Positions 35,029-43,351 of a stretch of DNA of 64,000 nucleotides are shown piece by piece; positions within the stretch are counted from its first letter, which is position 1; each line of letters opens with the position of its first letter. The stretch lies in NCBI GenBank assembly GCA_944324495.1, contig CALUWN010000001.1:1-64000 (forward strand), read 5' to 3'. The notes beneath the pieces are model-generated. The model searched no databases and was not told the origin of the DNA. It saw only the letters and a list, made by a program, of their open reading frames with translations. The position numbers and the translations under genes are program-made. This stretch comes from an uncultured Mucispirillum sp. (lineage in GTDB: Bacteria > Chrysiogenota > Deferribacteres > Deferribacterales > Mucispirillaceae).

Positions 35029-35916
35029 ATGGATAACTATTTTGAAGAAAATAAGAAATTATTAATAGATGCGTTACTTCCTTTAATGCCTGAATCAAAA
35101 TCATACGATACTTTAGTGGATGGTTTATTAATTGTAAAACGCGACCAACCTATAGAATCTGAAGTATGCCTGCAGCAGCCTATATTTATATTTTCTGTGC
35201 AGGGTGAAAAACGTTATGCAGCAGGCAGGAAAGTAATAGATTACAGGCAGGGGCAGATAGTTTTTCAAGGAGCACCTATGCCATGCTCCAGCTATGTATT
35301 AAAGGCTTCAGAATCTGAGCCATATATAGCAATGGTTCTAGCAATAAATATGCAGATTTTAACAGAATTAATTTATTCAAGTGAGGAGATTGATTCATCC
35401 TGTATAAACCAGTCTTGCTCAAGCCTTGGAGTGATAGATGTAACAGATGATTTAGTTGACAGTTTTTTAAGGCTTGCAAAGCTGTTAAATAAAAGCAGTG
35501 ATGATATAAAAATAATAGCACCACTTATTATTAAAGAAATATATTATTATCTTTTAAAAACACCTTTACGTGAAAAGCTTATATCATTTGCTATAGCATA
35601 TAGCCAAAATAATAAAATATTAAAAGCTGTAACATATTTAAAAGAAAATTACATTAAGAAACTAAGTATCAATGATTTAGCAGATGCTGTTAATATGTCA
35701 CCTGCAACATTTCACAGGCATTTTAAAATGGTTACAACATTAAGCCCTATACAATACCAAAAGTCATTAAGGCTTTTAGAGGCTGCACGAATACTCCAGT
35801 ATGAAAATACAAGCGTATCAGAAACAGCATACAGGGTAGGGTATGAAAGTTTAAGCCAGTTTACAAGGGAATATAAAAGGTATTTTAAAACTACGCCAAA
35901 AAATAAACAACCGTAG
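35029..35916 (+). CDS. AraC-family transcriptional regulator
   Basis: The 295-residue regulator has an AraC_N effector domain (about 20-170, with PIFIFSVQGEKRYAAGRKV and YRQGQIVFQGAPMPCSSYV) and two helix-turn-helix motifs at the C-terminus (LSINDLADAVNMSPATFHRHFK and SVSETAYRVGYESLSQFTREYKRYF). This subclass is often divergent from oxidoreductases it controls; here the neighbour is the DUF362 gene. The effector is unknown. GGAAAGGGTAG lies before the ATG. It ends with a strong terminator. Confidence 0.9.
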   Translation: MDNYFEENKKLLIDALLPLMPESKSYDTLVDGLLIVKRDQPIESEVCLQQPIFIFSVQGEKRYAAGRKVIDYRQGQIVFQGAPMPCSSYVLKASESEPYIAMVLAINMQILTELIYSSEEIDSSCINQSCSSLGVIDVTDDLVDSFLRLAKLLNKSSDDIKIIAPLIIKEIYYYLLKTPLREKLISFAIAYSQNNKILKAVTYLKENYIKKLSINDLADAVNMSPATFHRHFKMVTTLSPIQYQKSLRLLEAARILQYENTSVSETAYRVGYESLSQFTREYKRYFKTTPKNKQP

Positions 35917-35932
35917 TTTATAAGAAATAATA

Positions 35933-35965
35933 AAAAAGGCGGAAAATATATTTTTCCGCCTTTTT
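35933..35965. terminator. Bidirectional terminator
   Basis: AAAAAGGCGGAAAA pairs with TTTTCCGCCTTTTT (35952-35965), a 14-bp stem between the araC-type gene and the convergent superoxide reductase gene. Confidence 0.92.
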
Positions 35966-36010
35966 CATGCGTGTTAAAAAAACACTATTATTTTATAAGC
36001 TTCACTTTAA

Positions 36011-36382
36011 TTAGATAGCTAATTCAGATTCCCATAAACCATGGATATTGCAGTAGCTTACAGCATGTAATACACCCGATTTAGTGATTTTGCATCTGAA
36101 AACTGCCACAGGGTCAGTATGAGCTGCACCTTGGTTAGCACCTTGAGCAGATTCACCATGAGATAAAAATTCTGCTTTACCAATATGCTGAATAGCAGCT
36201 TCACCTTTATAGTATAAGTCAATATAAGCAATAAAGTGTTCTGTAGTATTTGGGTGAGCAATTTCTGCACCAACAGAAACTTCAACAACTAAGTTATCAC
36301 CTTCTTTAGATAAAACTTTTATTACTGGCACGTGTTTTTCAGCTTTAAAATCAGCTGTTTTTATTGAATTTGAAATAGGCAT
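36011..36382 (-). CDS. Class II superoxide reductase (neelaredoxin type)
   Basis: Superoxide reductase reduces superoxide to hydrogen peroxide without making oxygen and is typical of anaerobes. The iron site ligands are readable: H17 in EKHVP (with K16, the catalytic lysine), H42 and H48 in HPNTTEH, and C111 and H114 in YCNIHG. The N-terminal desulforedoxin domain of class I is absent, so this is class II. The 123-residue length fits. The ATG lies behind GGGAGGATAAT. It is transcribed alone. Confidence 0.95.
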   Translation of the reverse strand: MPISNSIKTADFKAEKHVPVIKVLSKEGDNLVVEVSVGAEIAHPNTTEHFIAYIDLYYKGEAAIQHIGKAEFLSHGESAQGANQGAAHTDPVAVFRCKITKSGVLHAVSYCNIHGLWESELAI

Positions 36383-36478
36383 ATTATCCTCCCTAATCTA
36401 TATTTATATATAATTATACCAATTTTATCTTATTTACGCAAGTATTTTAAAAGAGAAATATTGTTTTTTTGTGTGGAT

Positions 36479-36994
36479 TTATCTTATTTTCTCACATTTT
36501 TCCATATCTTTCATAAATAACTTGCTGGTATCTGCACGCATTTTTTCTTTAAATTTATCAAGCTGCTTGATTGTTTGTTTTTCCTGCTCAGATTTAATAA
36601 ATGTTTCCATATATTCATATGATGCATAAATTGCTTTATGGGTACAGTCTACATATTTTATATACTGCTGATAATCATCATCACTACTTCTTTTTCTATA
36701 CCTTTCAATTACTTCAAATGATTTATTTAATTTTTCTTTGATGTAACCAACATACCTAAGCATACGTTTATATGAAAGAGCATTTGTAATTTCAATTTCA
36801 TCTTTCATAATATCCATACTGATTAAATATAAGTTATCTTCAAGATAGTGTTTATATTTTTCTGCATTATTATCTACTTTTTTACTATTTACTTTCGCAG
36901 TTTTACTGCTGCTTTCATTTTGTATATTGAAAGCTGTATGTTTTGCACAACTTACAGTAAAAAAAATAGTTAATATTATTGCAAAAGTTCTCAT
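36479..36994 (-). CDS. Small lipoprotein, last gene of paralogous helical-protein array
   Basis: I recognise no named family. The signal ends in FFTVSCAKH, so Cys16 is probably acylated. The mature part (about 155 residues) is highly helical, with many Lys and Glu, and includes the segment YQQYIKYVDCTHKAIYASYEYMETF. That segment lines up with the YHEITIEYIKV region of the neighbour at 38685, though the G-x-(I/L)-T turn is lost. The start overlaps the preceding stop (ATGA). It is the most diverged member with Cys residues outside the lipobox. Confidence 0.75.
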   Translation of the reverse strand: MRTFAIILTIFFTVSCAKHTAFNIQNESSSKTAKVNSKKVDNNAEKYKHYLEDNLYLISMDIMKDEIEITNALSYKRMLRYVGYIKEKLNKSFEVIERYRKRSSDDDYQQYIKYVDCTHKAIYASYEYMETFIKSEQEKQTIKQLDKFKEKMRADTSKLFMKDMEKCEKIR

Positions 36995-37494
36995 TTAGCA
37001 GTATTACCTTGGTTAACTCTGTTTTCAAATTCTTTTGATAAGCTATCTAGTTTATCAAAAAGTTTTTCTAATTCATCCCATGTTGGTGAATTTAGTGACG
37101 AGAGAAAATTATTAGGGTCATTATTGTCTATTACTCTTATTACATATTCTTTGTTTAATTCAAATTCTTTTTTAGTGATTTCTTTTATTAAATTAACTAA
37201 TTCTTTACCTATTTTAGATTTAATATCATCAAAGTCTTTATCTATTAATTTAATTTGCTCTTTTGTCATATTTTCTATTTCTTTATTAAGTTCTTTTACT
37301 GCTTCTTCTTTATCCATATTTTCATATTTTTCTATCATTCCAAATAGATTATCCAGCTTTGAATTTTCGTAATAGTTTTCTAATTTACTTTCAAATATTT
37401 TTGCATCATTTTTTTCTTTTTCTGCTTCGCTTGCGCATCCTGCAAGCATTACTATAACAGTAAATGTTACAAGTAATTTTTTTACTAAATTCAC
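36991..37494 (-). CDS. Small lipoprotein in paralogous array
   Basis: The start is GTG at 37494 (AAGGAG seven bases upstream), sharing one base with the preceding stop. The signal ends in VMLAGCASE, so acylation is at Cys20. The mature 147 residues are an almost uninterrupted charged helix pattern (EKEKND, DKEEAVKELNKEIENM) with one break at LNSPTWDELEKL. It has least similarity to the shared core of the array. Membership rests mainly on position, size and lipoprotein signal. Function is unknown. Confidence 0.75.
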   Translation of the reverse strand: MNLVKKLLVTFTVIVMLAGCASEAEKEKNDAKIFESKLENYYENSKLDNLFGMIEKYENMDKEEAVKELNKEIENMTKEQIKLIDKDFDDIKSKIGKELVNLIKEITKKEFELNKEYVIRVIDNNDPNNFLSSLNSPTWDELEKLFDKLDSLSKEFENRVNQGNTAK

Positions 37495-37991
37495 TATTTC
37501 ATCTCCTTGACAATATTTTTTAATAATTTAGTTTGTTTTTTTTGTATATCTCTTATTTTCCTGCCATATATAACTTGTGTAAGTTTTGCATTGTTAGTAT
37601 TATCATGCTCGCCCATATTTTTAAACTGCCTAATCGTCTCTCTCACATATTCAGACTGTATTTCTAAGGACTGAATAGTATAATCGTGATATTTTTGCAT
37701 TTCTTTAGTAGCAATATAAACTTTAATTTCTTTCGTTAATAAAAGCAGATTTTTAAGCTTATTTTCTATATCTAAATTATCCTTTTCAAACTTAGCAGCA
37801 TCATTTGTTTGTTTAAAATCACTTATAGATTTTACCATTTGTTCATTAATAAGTTTGATTTTAACATTTAATTCCTGTTCAATGGCAGAATATCTATCAA
37901 TATCTTTTTTTAATATGCTTACATCAGTTTTAGCACAAGATATTACAAGTAACACAGAAAGTATTGCGGTAATTTTAATTATTTTCTTCAA
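37494..37991 (-). CDS. Small lipoprotein in paralogous array
   Basis: A 165-residue product with lipobox LLVISCAK (Cys19). The mature part is helical. The segment TKEMQKYHDYTIQSLEIQSE aligns with KTQEVKDYHEITIEYIKVRH of the protein at 38685, including the Y-H-x-x-T-I core. The downstream turn is altered (NMGEHDNTNNAKLTQV), keeping the LT. It overlaps the preceding gene (37975) by 17 bases, so expression is coupled. No biochemical function is known. Confidence 0.78.
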   Translation of the reverse strand: MKKIIKITAILSVLLVISCAKTDVSILKKDIDRYSAIEQELNVKIKLINEQMVKSISDFKQTNDAAKFEKDNLDIENKLKNLLLLTKEIKVYIATKEMQKYHDYTIQSLEIQSEYVRETIRQFKNMGEHDNTNNAKLTQVIYGRKIRDIQKKQTKLLKNIVKEMK

Positions 37992-38577
37992 GTAACTTAT
38001 CCACAGCTGAAAGGAAGTTTATGGCGTTTGTTTCCTCAATGGTTAAAGTGTTATGAGTATCATGAAGCATTTCATAGTATGTATCATATGTAAGGCTTCC
38101 TTCTTTTTTATAAACATCCCTAAGCTTATATATAGTTTCATTTTGTAGTTGAATGTATTTTTTTAAAGCAGTGTATGATATTTTGTACTGCTTACTTTTT
38201 GCATTATTATATGCATTATCTAATATTTCAAATAATTTTTTTTCATCTGTTTTAATATTTTCTTCTAATTTATCTATATCTATATCTGCATTATCAAGCA
38301 TAGCATCTAAAAGATTATTTGTATTATCATTTAATTTATCAAATACATTTCTTAATTCTAGTATGTACTGGTTTTGATAAGCATAAGTATCATTTTTTAA
38401 ATCATCTGATGAGTTTATAAATAACGCTAATTCCTGCATTGTTTCATTATTAGCTTTATTTGTAAAATTATCTAATGTGTTTAAGTCCTTACTACTATCC
38501 TTTAAAAAGATAACAATTGCACCTATAATAATCACAGCAATCAGCAGACCAGCAATCATTATATACTTTTTTTTCAT
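37975..38577 (-). CDS. Membrane-anchored small helical protein in paralogous array
   Basis: I choose the ATG at 38577 (MKKKYIMIAGLLIAV), behind AAAGG, rather than an ATG 63 bases further upstream. The 200-residue product has one hydrophobic segment (residues 6-25) with no obvious cleavage site or lipobox, so it is probably a signal-anchored membrane protein. The periplasmic part is helical and ends in the array's core: KQYKISYTALKKYIQLQNET, then VYKKEGSLTYDTYYEML, with the G-S-L-T turn. Function is unknown. Confidence 0.78.
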   Translation of the reverse strand: MKKKYIMIAGLLIAVIIIGAIVIFLKDSSKDLNTLDNFTNKANNETMQELALFINSSDDLKNDTYAYQNQYILELRNVFDKLNDNTNNLLDAMLDNADIDIDKLEENIKTDEKKLFEILDNAYNNAKSKQYKISYTALKKYIQLQNETIYKLRDVYKKEGSLTYDTYYEMLHDTHNTLTIEETNAINFLSAVDKLLEENN

Positions 38578-38684
38578 TTTACAGCCTTTATCATATAATT
38601 TATGATTATAATGATAGAATATTTTTATATACTGCAGCACTATTATTAAGTATTGCAGTATATTTTATTAAAATCAATTATTTT

Positions 38685-39200
38685 TTATTGTTTTGTAGTG
38701 CTTTGGTCTGGGTGAATAACCACGGTTAATTTTTTTAATATTTCAGCATTCTTTTTATCTAATTCAGTAAATGTCTTTGCATATTTGTTTGTTATTCTTT
38801 CTTTTTCAGTATCAGTAATTTTACCATTTTTTAAGTATGACGAAGTAGCATCTTTTAAAAATGCATGGCGAACTTTAATATATTCTATAGTAATTTCGTG
38901 ATAATCTTTTACTTCCTGAGTTTTAATTTTAGATGTGTATTGCTGCATACTATCAACAATATATTTTACTTGGTTATCAATAATTTTCATGCTGGCATTA
39001 ACATCATTTTTTGCACCTTTTTCAATAACATTATCAATAACAACAGTTTCTTGTTCAATTTTACCAAGAGCATCAACAATTTTTGTATTAATATCTCTAT
39101 TATACATTTCTAAATCTTTCATAATTTCTTCTTTAGTAGAAGCAAAAGAAATGCTTGTTACAGCAAATAATAAAAATAATAAAGTAAATAGTTTTTTCAT
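38685..39200 (-). CDS. Secreted small helical protein in paralogous array
   Basis: A Sec signal peptide (MKKLFTLLFLLFAVTSISFA) precedes 150 helical residues. The shared core is clearest here: KIKTQEVKDYHEITIEYIKV, then SYLKNGKITDTEKERITNKY. It matches the neighbour at 39223 (KFKTKNMKDALTYPFIEL, then FYENKGSITKKEIKEIEKKY). AGGAG precedes the ATG. About 108 bases of non-coding sequence separate it from the next gene, a possible internal promoter. Function is unknown. Confidence 0.8.
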   Translation of the reverse strand: MKKLFTLLFLLFAVTSISFASTKEEIMKDLEMYNRDINTKIVDALGKIEQETVVIDNVIEKGAKNDVNASMKIIDNQVKYIVDSMQQYTSKIKTQEVKDYHEITIEYIKVRHAFLKDATSSYLKNGKITDTEKERITNKYAKTFTELDKKNAEILKKLTVVIHPDQSTTKQ

Positions 39201-39222
39201 TTAATTCTCCTAAATCTATTAA

Positions 39223-39714
39223 TTAAAAAGCAGCGGATAAAAACGCAGACCTAATATCTGCTGCTAATTTTTTAATTGCTTTTTCTTCTTCTTTATATTT
39301 TTTTTCAATTTCTTTTATTTCTTTTTTAGTAATAGAACCTTTATTTTCATAAAAAGCCACTATTTCTTTAATAACCTTTTCATGGAAAGAAAGCTCAATA
39401 AAAGGGTAGGTAAGAGCATCTTTCATATTTTTTGTCTTAAATTTATTACTATTTTGCTTAATATAGTTATCAAGATACAAAATATCTGCATGTATTTGGT
39501 TGAGCTCATTTTTTACAAGCTTTGCATTATTTTTTATAAGTTGCTTTTTTATATTATTAATATTACCACAAACCTTCTTTTTTGTATTATTAATAACTTT
39601 TTCAATATCATGGGAATATATTTTATAATCATCAAATAAATCATCCCGCAGTGAAGCAAAAGCACTGCTTACAAACAAACAGTTAATGAGTAAAAGTGAT
39701 AAAATTTTATACAT
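39223..39714 (-). CDS. Secreted small helical protein in paralogous array
   Basis: The signal peptide (MYKILSLLLINCLFVSSAFA) contains a Cys at position 12 but no lipobox at the cleavage site. The mature part has the core KTKNMKD, then FYENKGSITKKEIKEIEKKY, and an extra mature Cys (KKVCGNINNI). AAGGTGC precedes the ATG. It lies 22 bases after the upstream gene at 38685's start side and 14 bases from the 39729 gene, so it is operonic. No known domain is seen. Confidence 0.8.
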   Translation of the reverse strand: MYKILSLLLINCLFVSSAFASLRDDLFDDYKIYSHDIEKVINNTKKKVCGNINNIKKQLIKNNAKLVKNELNQIHADILYLDNYIKQNSNKFKTKNMKDALTYPFIELSFHEKVIKEIVAFYENKGSITKKEIKEIEKKYKEEEKAIKKLAADIRSAFLSAAF

Positions 39715-39728
39715 AAAGCACCTTGAAA

Positions 39729-40325
39729 TTAAACTTTCATTTCACCAGCTAATGCAATAACAAGCATTGTAGTTTTTATAAACTGTTTACCTATTGTTTG
39801 CTCTTTATCATCATACTTATTCAGCAGCATTCTATATTCTTCTTTACTAAGTTGATTATAAAGGCAGTCCATAATCTCTTCACCAAGTTTTTCATCAATT
39901 TTTTCATATTTTGTAACGATGCCTTTATACTCACTAAAAGTGAGAGATTCATTTTCTGCAAATCGTTTAATTATTTCATAACCTTTTGCTATTTTAAAAC
40001 GGCACTGTTTATCAAGCAGGTTTGTGAAAACTCTCATTTTATATGTTTTAAAACCATGGAAGTTAGATTTTAAAATAGTCAAATTATGTTCTAAGTTTTT
40101 TAAAGTATTTCTTATTCTAAAAACATCATTCCTAGTAAGCTGAAATTTTGTAACATCAAGCATATTTACTGATTTATCTACCTGATTAACAATATCTTCA
40201 AATCTGGCTTCTAATCCGTTACTTAAAAGGTCTAAATCATCAGCAAAGTTTTTTATTTCACCAGTTGCATTTCTTGCACCAGTTTCAGCAATAAGTTTTG
40301 ATAGGTTAAATTCCTGTTCGTTCAT
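39729..40325 (-). CDS. Helical protein without signal peptide in paralogous array
   Basis: The 198-residue product is the only array member with no N-terminal signal: it starts MNEQEFNLSKLIAETGARNATGE. The core is present (GFKTYKMRVFTNLLDKQ, then RFAENESLTFSEYKGIVTKYEK), with E-S-L-T at the turn. The last 20 residues (TMLVIALAGEMKV) are hydrophobic, so it might be tail-associated with the membrane. The start is uncertain: a GTG at 40334 overlaps the upstream stop, and ATG 40325 is used here. It could be a cytoplasmic partner of the exported members. Confidence 0.75.
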   Translation of the reverse strand: MNEQEFNLSKLIAETGARNATGEIKNFADDLDLLSNGLEARFEDIVNQVDKSVNMLDVTKFQLTRNDVFRIRNTLKNLEHNLTILKSNFHGFKTYKMRVFTNLLDKQCRFKIAKGYEIIKRFAENESLTFSEYKGIVTKYEKIDEKLGEEIMDCLYNQLSKEEYRMLLNKYDDKEQTIGKQFIKTTMLVIALAGEMKV

Positions 40326-40330
40326 AATAA

Positions 40331-40780
40331 TCACATATTTTTATAGCGTTCTAAAGATTTTTGAAGTCGTTTAGCATCTTTTTCATATTTAGAAACAACA
40401 TTGTTATAATCTTTTTGCGTTATAGCACCAGTGTTTTCATAAACTTCCAAAAGTTCTTTTGTTACATTTATTGTTAAAAGTTGAATGGAAGCCATATCCT
40501 GCACTATTGAGTTAAGGTCTTTATTTTTAATAACTTCATCTGCCCTTGTTTTTATATCTGCAATAGTTTTTTCGCTTTCTTCAATTTTCTTTTTCATAGA
40601 AGGCAGTTGTTTATATATGTAGAGCCTTGTATTAGGACGCAGAGTATCAGTAATATTTTTTATTTCTCCGCCTGTTTCTAAAATAGTGCGTATCATGTCT
40701 TGAAATTCTGTCTGCTCATCAGCAAAGGCAAAACAGGGGATAGTAAAAGTTATAAGTAGTGCTGTTAAAAATTTCTTCAT
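40331..40780 (-). CDS. Secreted small helical protein, first gene of paralogous array
   Basis: The signal peptide MKKFLTALLITFTIPCFAFA is followed by 129 mature helical residues. The core turn is VYENTGAITQKDYNNVVSKYEKD, the best match to the 39729 and 39223 members. The N-terminal helix pair (LPSMKKKIEESEKTIADIKT) suggests a coiled coil. It is the promoter-proximal gene of the array, and its last codons run into the next start. An AT-rich gap of 77 bases separates it from the HNH gene. Confidence 0.8.
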   Translation of the reverse strand: MKKFLTALLITFTIPCFAFADEQTEFQDMIRTILETGGEIKNITDTLRPNTRLYIYKQLPSMKKKIEESEKTIADIKTRADEVIKNKDLNSIVQDMASIQLLTINVTKELLEVYENTGAITQKDYNNVVSKYEKDAKRLQKSLERYKNM

Positions 40781-40857
40781 ATTTATACTCTCATAATATA
40801 TAGTTATGTTATGGTATCAGTATTAATGCCCTTTTACAAGAAAAATATTACAAAAAT

Positions 40858-41157
40858 CTACTGTTTTTTAATATTTTCTAAATATTCGGCCCATTCAATT
40901 GGCAGTTTATGTTTTTTTGTATTATTACAATCTTTACAAGCTGGCACAATATTATTTTTTGTAGATTTGCCGCCGCGTATTAATGGGACAATATGGTCCA
41001 TAGTAAGTTCTTTTGGTGGAAAAGTTTTACCACAGTAGTAACATTCACCTTTAGAAATTTTTTCATTCCACCAGTTTGTTTTTCTAAGGCTTCTAGCTTT
41101 TTCTCTTTCTTTAGCAATATCTTTGCTGTCTGCTTGAGGTATAAAAAAATCATTCAT
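40858..41157 (-). CDS. Small HNH endonuclease-domain protein
   Basis: The 99-residue protein is almost entirely an HNH domain: GECYYCGKTF with the first zinc cysteine pair, DHIVPLIRGGKSTKNNIVPAC with the catalytic DH and the following N, and CKDCNNTKK with the second pair. Both structural zinc pairs and the catalytic His are intact, so it may be active. The N-terminus (residues 1-35) is charged. Such single-domain HNH proteins are common and their targets are unknown. No methylase or toxin partner is adjacent. It is upstream of the helical-protein array on the same strand. Confidence 0.85.
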   Translation of the reverse strand: MNDFFIPQADSKDIAKEREKARSLRKTNWWNEKISKGECYYCGKTFPPKELTMDHIVPLIRGGKSTKNNIVPACKDCNNTKKHKLPIEWAEYLENIKKQ

Positions 41158-41213
41158 AAATAAACTCTCATAAATTTTATGTAAAATTTTTAAAGATTTT
41201 TTACTTAATATTA

Positions 41214-41242
41214 TTGACCTAATAAAAATAATGTATTATGCT
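41214..41242 (+). promoter_or_regulatory. Probable promoter for pckA
   Basis: TTGACC (41214-41219), 17 bases, TATGCT (41237-41242). A short inverted repeat AGACTG.../CAGTCT lies between it and the ribosome site. Confidence 0.5.
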
Positions 41243-41308
41243 ACTATTTATAATTTAATTGAGACTGTTTGTAAATAGAAAACAGCAGTCTAAACGGAGG
41301 AAGAAAAT

Positions 41309-42913
41309 ATGAGCGCTTATAATGCTTCTACAGATTACTTAAAGTCATACGGTATTAATAACCCAAAGGCAATTTATTTAAATATGCCAACAGAAGCTCT
41401 TTATGAAGAAGCTATAAAACGTGGTGAAGGTCATGTGGTTAAAGGCGGTGCAATGGTATTTGAAACAGGTACACACACTGGCCGTTCTGCTCAAGATAAA
41501 TATGTAGTTAGAGAATCAACTTCAGAAAAAGATGTAAATTGGGATTCATCAGCTGCTAAAGAAGCAAGTGAAGCTCAGTTTGAAACATTATATAAAGATA
41601 TGATGGCTCATTGTGACGGTAAAGAATTATTCGTACAAGAATTATATGCTGGTGCAGATGAATCTTGCCGTTTAAAAGTTCGCGTTATTGGTGAATTTGC
41701 ATGGCATAACATGTTTGCACGCAATATGTTTATCTGCGAAAAAGATTTATCTAAATTAAAAGGTTTCCAAGCTGATTTTACTGTTATCTACCTCCCAAAT
41801 TTCCAAGCAGATACAGCAAAACATGGCACTCGTTCAAGCACAGTAATTATGCTTAATTTTGCTAAAAAAGTTGTATTAATCGGTGGTACTCAGTACGCTG
41901 GTGAACTTAAAAAATCTGTATTTACAGTAATGAACTACTATCTCCCAAAACAAGGAATTATGAGTATGCACTGCTCTGCTAATATTGGCGAAAAAGGTGA
42001 TACTGCTATTTTCTTTGGTTTATCTGGTACTGGTAAAACTACACTTTCTTCTGACCCTAAACGCGTATTAATCGGTGATGACGAACACGGTTGGAACGAT
42101 AAAGGCGTATTTAACATAGAAGGTGGCTGCTATGCGAAAGTTATTAAACTTTCTAAAGAAATGGAGCCAGATATTTATAAAACAACTCATTCTTATGGCA
42201 CAATCTTAGAAAACGTTGTTTATGACCCTGTTACAAGAGAAATTGATTTAGACAGCGATAAATTAACAGAAAACACTCGTTCTTCTTATCCGCTTACTCA
42301 AATGCCAAGAATTTCTCCAGATAATAAAGGCGGTCAGCCAAAAAATATTATCTTCTTAACTTATGATGCATTTGGTGTATTACCACCTGTTGCAAAACTT
42401 GACTTAAACCAAGCTATGTACCACTTTGTTTCTGGTTACACTGCTAAAGTTGCTGGTACTGAAAAAGGCGTTAAAGAGCCATCAGCTACTTTCTCAACTT
42501 GTTTTGGTGAACCATTTATGGTATTCCACCCATTCTTCTATGCTAAAATTTTAGCAGAAAAAATGAAAGCAAATGGCGTTAACGCTTACCTTGTTAACAC
42601 TGGTCTTTTTGGTGGTAAATATGGTGTTGGTCAACGTTTCTCTATTAAAGATACAAGGGCAATTGTTAATGCTATCTTAGACGGCGAAGTTGACAAAGGT
42701 GGCTTCCATGAATGCCCAGTATTTGGTTTTGGTATTCCTAACGCTATCCCTGGTGTTAACCCAGAAATTTTAGACCCTTCTAAAGGCTGGAAAGACCAAG
42801 CTGAATACAATGCTGCACTTAAAGATTTAGCATCTAAATTCGTTGAAAACTTCAAAAAATATCCTGAAAATGATATGACTAGCGAAGTTTTAAAAGGTGC
42901 TCCAAAAGCATAA
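41309..42913 (+). CDS. pckA: Phosphoenolpyruvate carboxykinase (ATP)
   Basis: The enzyme interconverts oxaloacetate plus ATP with PEP, CO2 and ADP. The 534-residue product has the P-loop GLSGTGKT at 237-244, GDDEHGWND (metal and kinase 1b region), the substrate Arg/Lys segments (ETGTHTGRSAQDKYVV) and RISPDNKGGQPKNIIFLTYDAFG. The ATP-type identity is clear from length and motifs. In anaerobes that make succinate it often runs toward oxaloacetate; this fits with the Dcu transporter. GGAGGAAG precedes the ATG. The last codons and terminator are duplicated at 43544-43684. Confidence 0.96.
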   Translation: MSAYNASTDYLKSYGINNPKAIYLNMPTEALYEEAIKRGEGHVVKGGAMVFETGTHTGRSAQDKYVVRESTSEKDVNWDSSAAKEASEAQFETLYKDMMAHCDGKELFVQELYAGADESCRLKVRVIGEFAWHNMFARNMFICEKDLSKLKGFQADFTVIYLPNFQADTAKHGTRSSTVIMLNFAKKVVLIGGTQYAGELKKSVFTVMNYYLPKQGIMSMHCSANIGEKGDTAIFFGLSGTGKTTLSSDPKRVLIGDDEHGWNDKGVFNIEGGCYAKVIKLSKEMEPDIYKTTHSYGTILENVVYDPVTREIDLDSDKLTENTRSSYPLTQMPRISPDNKGGQPKNIIFLTYDAFGVLPPVAKLDLNQAMYHFVSGYTAKVAGTEKGVKEPSATFSTCFGEPFMVFHPFFYAKILAEKMKANGVNAYLVNTGLFGGKYGVGQRFSIKDTRAIVNAILDGEVDKGGFHECPVFGFGIPNAIPGVNPEILDPSKGWKDQAEYNAALKDLASKFVENFKKYPENDMTSEVLKGAPKA

Positions 42914-42945
42914 GATTATAAAATTGTAAAATTTTATATAATATT

Positions 42946-42978
42946 TAAGGCGTGCATATTGCACGCCTTATTTATTTT
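42946..42978 (+). terminator. Intrinsic terminator of pckA
   Basis: TAAGGCGTGC (42946-42955), GCACGCCTTA (42961-42970) with T-rich tail. The stop of the minus-strand Xre gene (42968) lies inside it. Confidence 0.88.
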
Positions 42979-43351
42979 TTAAAATATACATACCTATTGA
43001 AGTCAGCCCTATTGCAAGCATTAGTATGGCATCTTTAATATCTACTTTATTTATTAAAAGTAATACAATACAGGCAACACCCATAGCAACAGCAACTGAG
43101 CTTAATATCTGATTAATAATTGAATGGGTTTTTATAGATTTAGTATTCACTTTTGTATTTAAGAGTATATTTATATCTACATTAAATATTTCTGCAAGTT
43201 TGTTAATAGTTTTAATATCAGGGCATGAAATATCTCTTTCCCATTTTGAAACGGCTTTATCTGTTACACACATTTTTTCAGCTAAATCCATTTGTGTCAT
43301 ATTATTTTCTTTTCGTAGTTCTGCAATTACTTTTCCAAGGCTTTTTTCCAT
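42968..43351 (-). CDS. Xre-type HTH regulator with C-terminal membrane helices, Firmicutes-like
   Basis: The N-terminal 70 residues are an Xre helix-turn-helix: LGKVIAELRKENNMTQMDLAEKMCVTDKAVSKWERDISCPDI, readable in segments and closely resembling clostridial regulators of the form KVIAELRKE...TDKAVSKWER. Residues about 80-125 form two hydrophobic helices with a short loop. The target and the sensed signal are unknown. AGGTGG precedes the ATG. The gene is flanked by the pckA 3' end and its decayed copy, which suggests transfer into this site. Confidence 0.82.
   Translation of the reverse strand: MEKSLGKVIAELRKENNMTQMDLAEKMCVTDKAVSKWERDISCPDIKTINKLAEIFNVDINILLNTKVNTKSIKTHSIINQILSSVAVAMGVACIVLLLINKVDIKDAILMLAIGLTSIGMYILKNK

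Noticed and set aside
36991-37494. 36991 protein as a full member of the shared-core family
   Set aside because: It lacks the K-T-x-x-V-K-D and G-x-(I/L)-T segments; it is placed with the array by position and size only.
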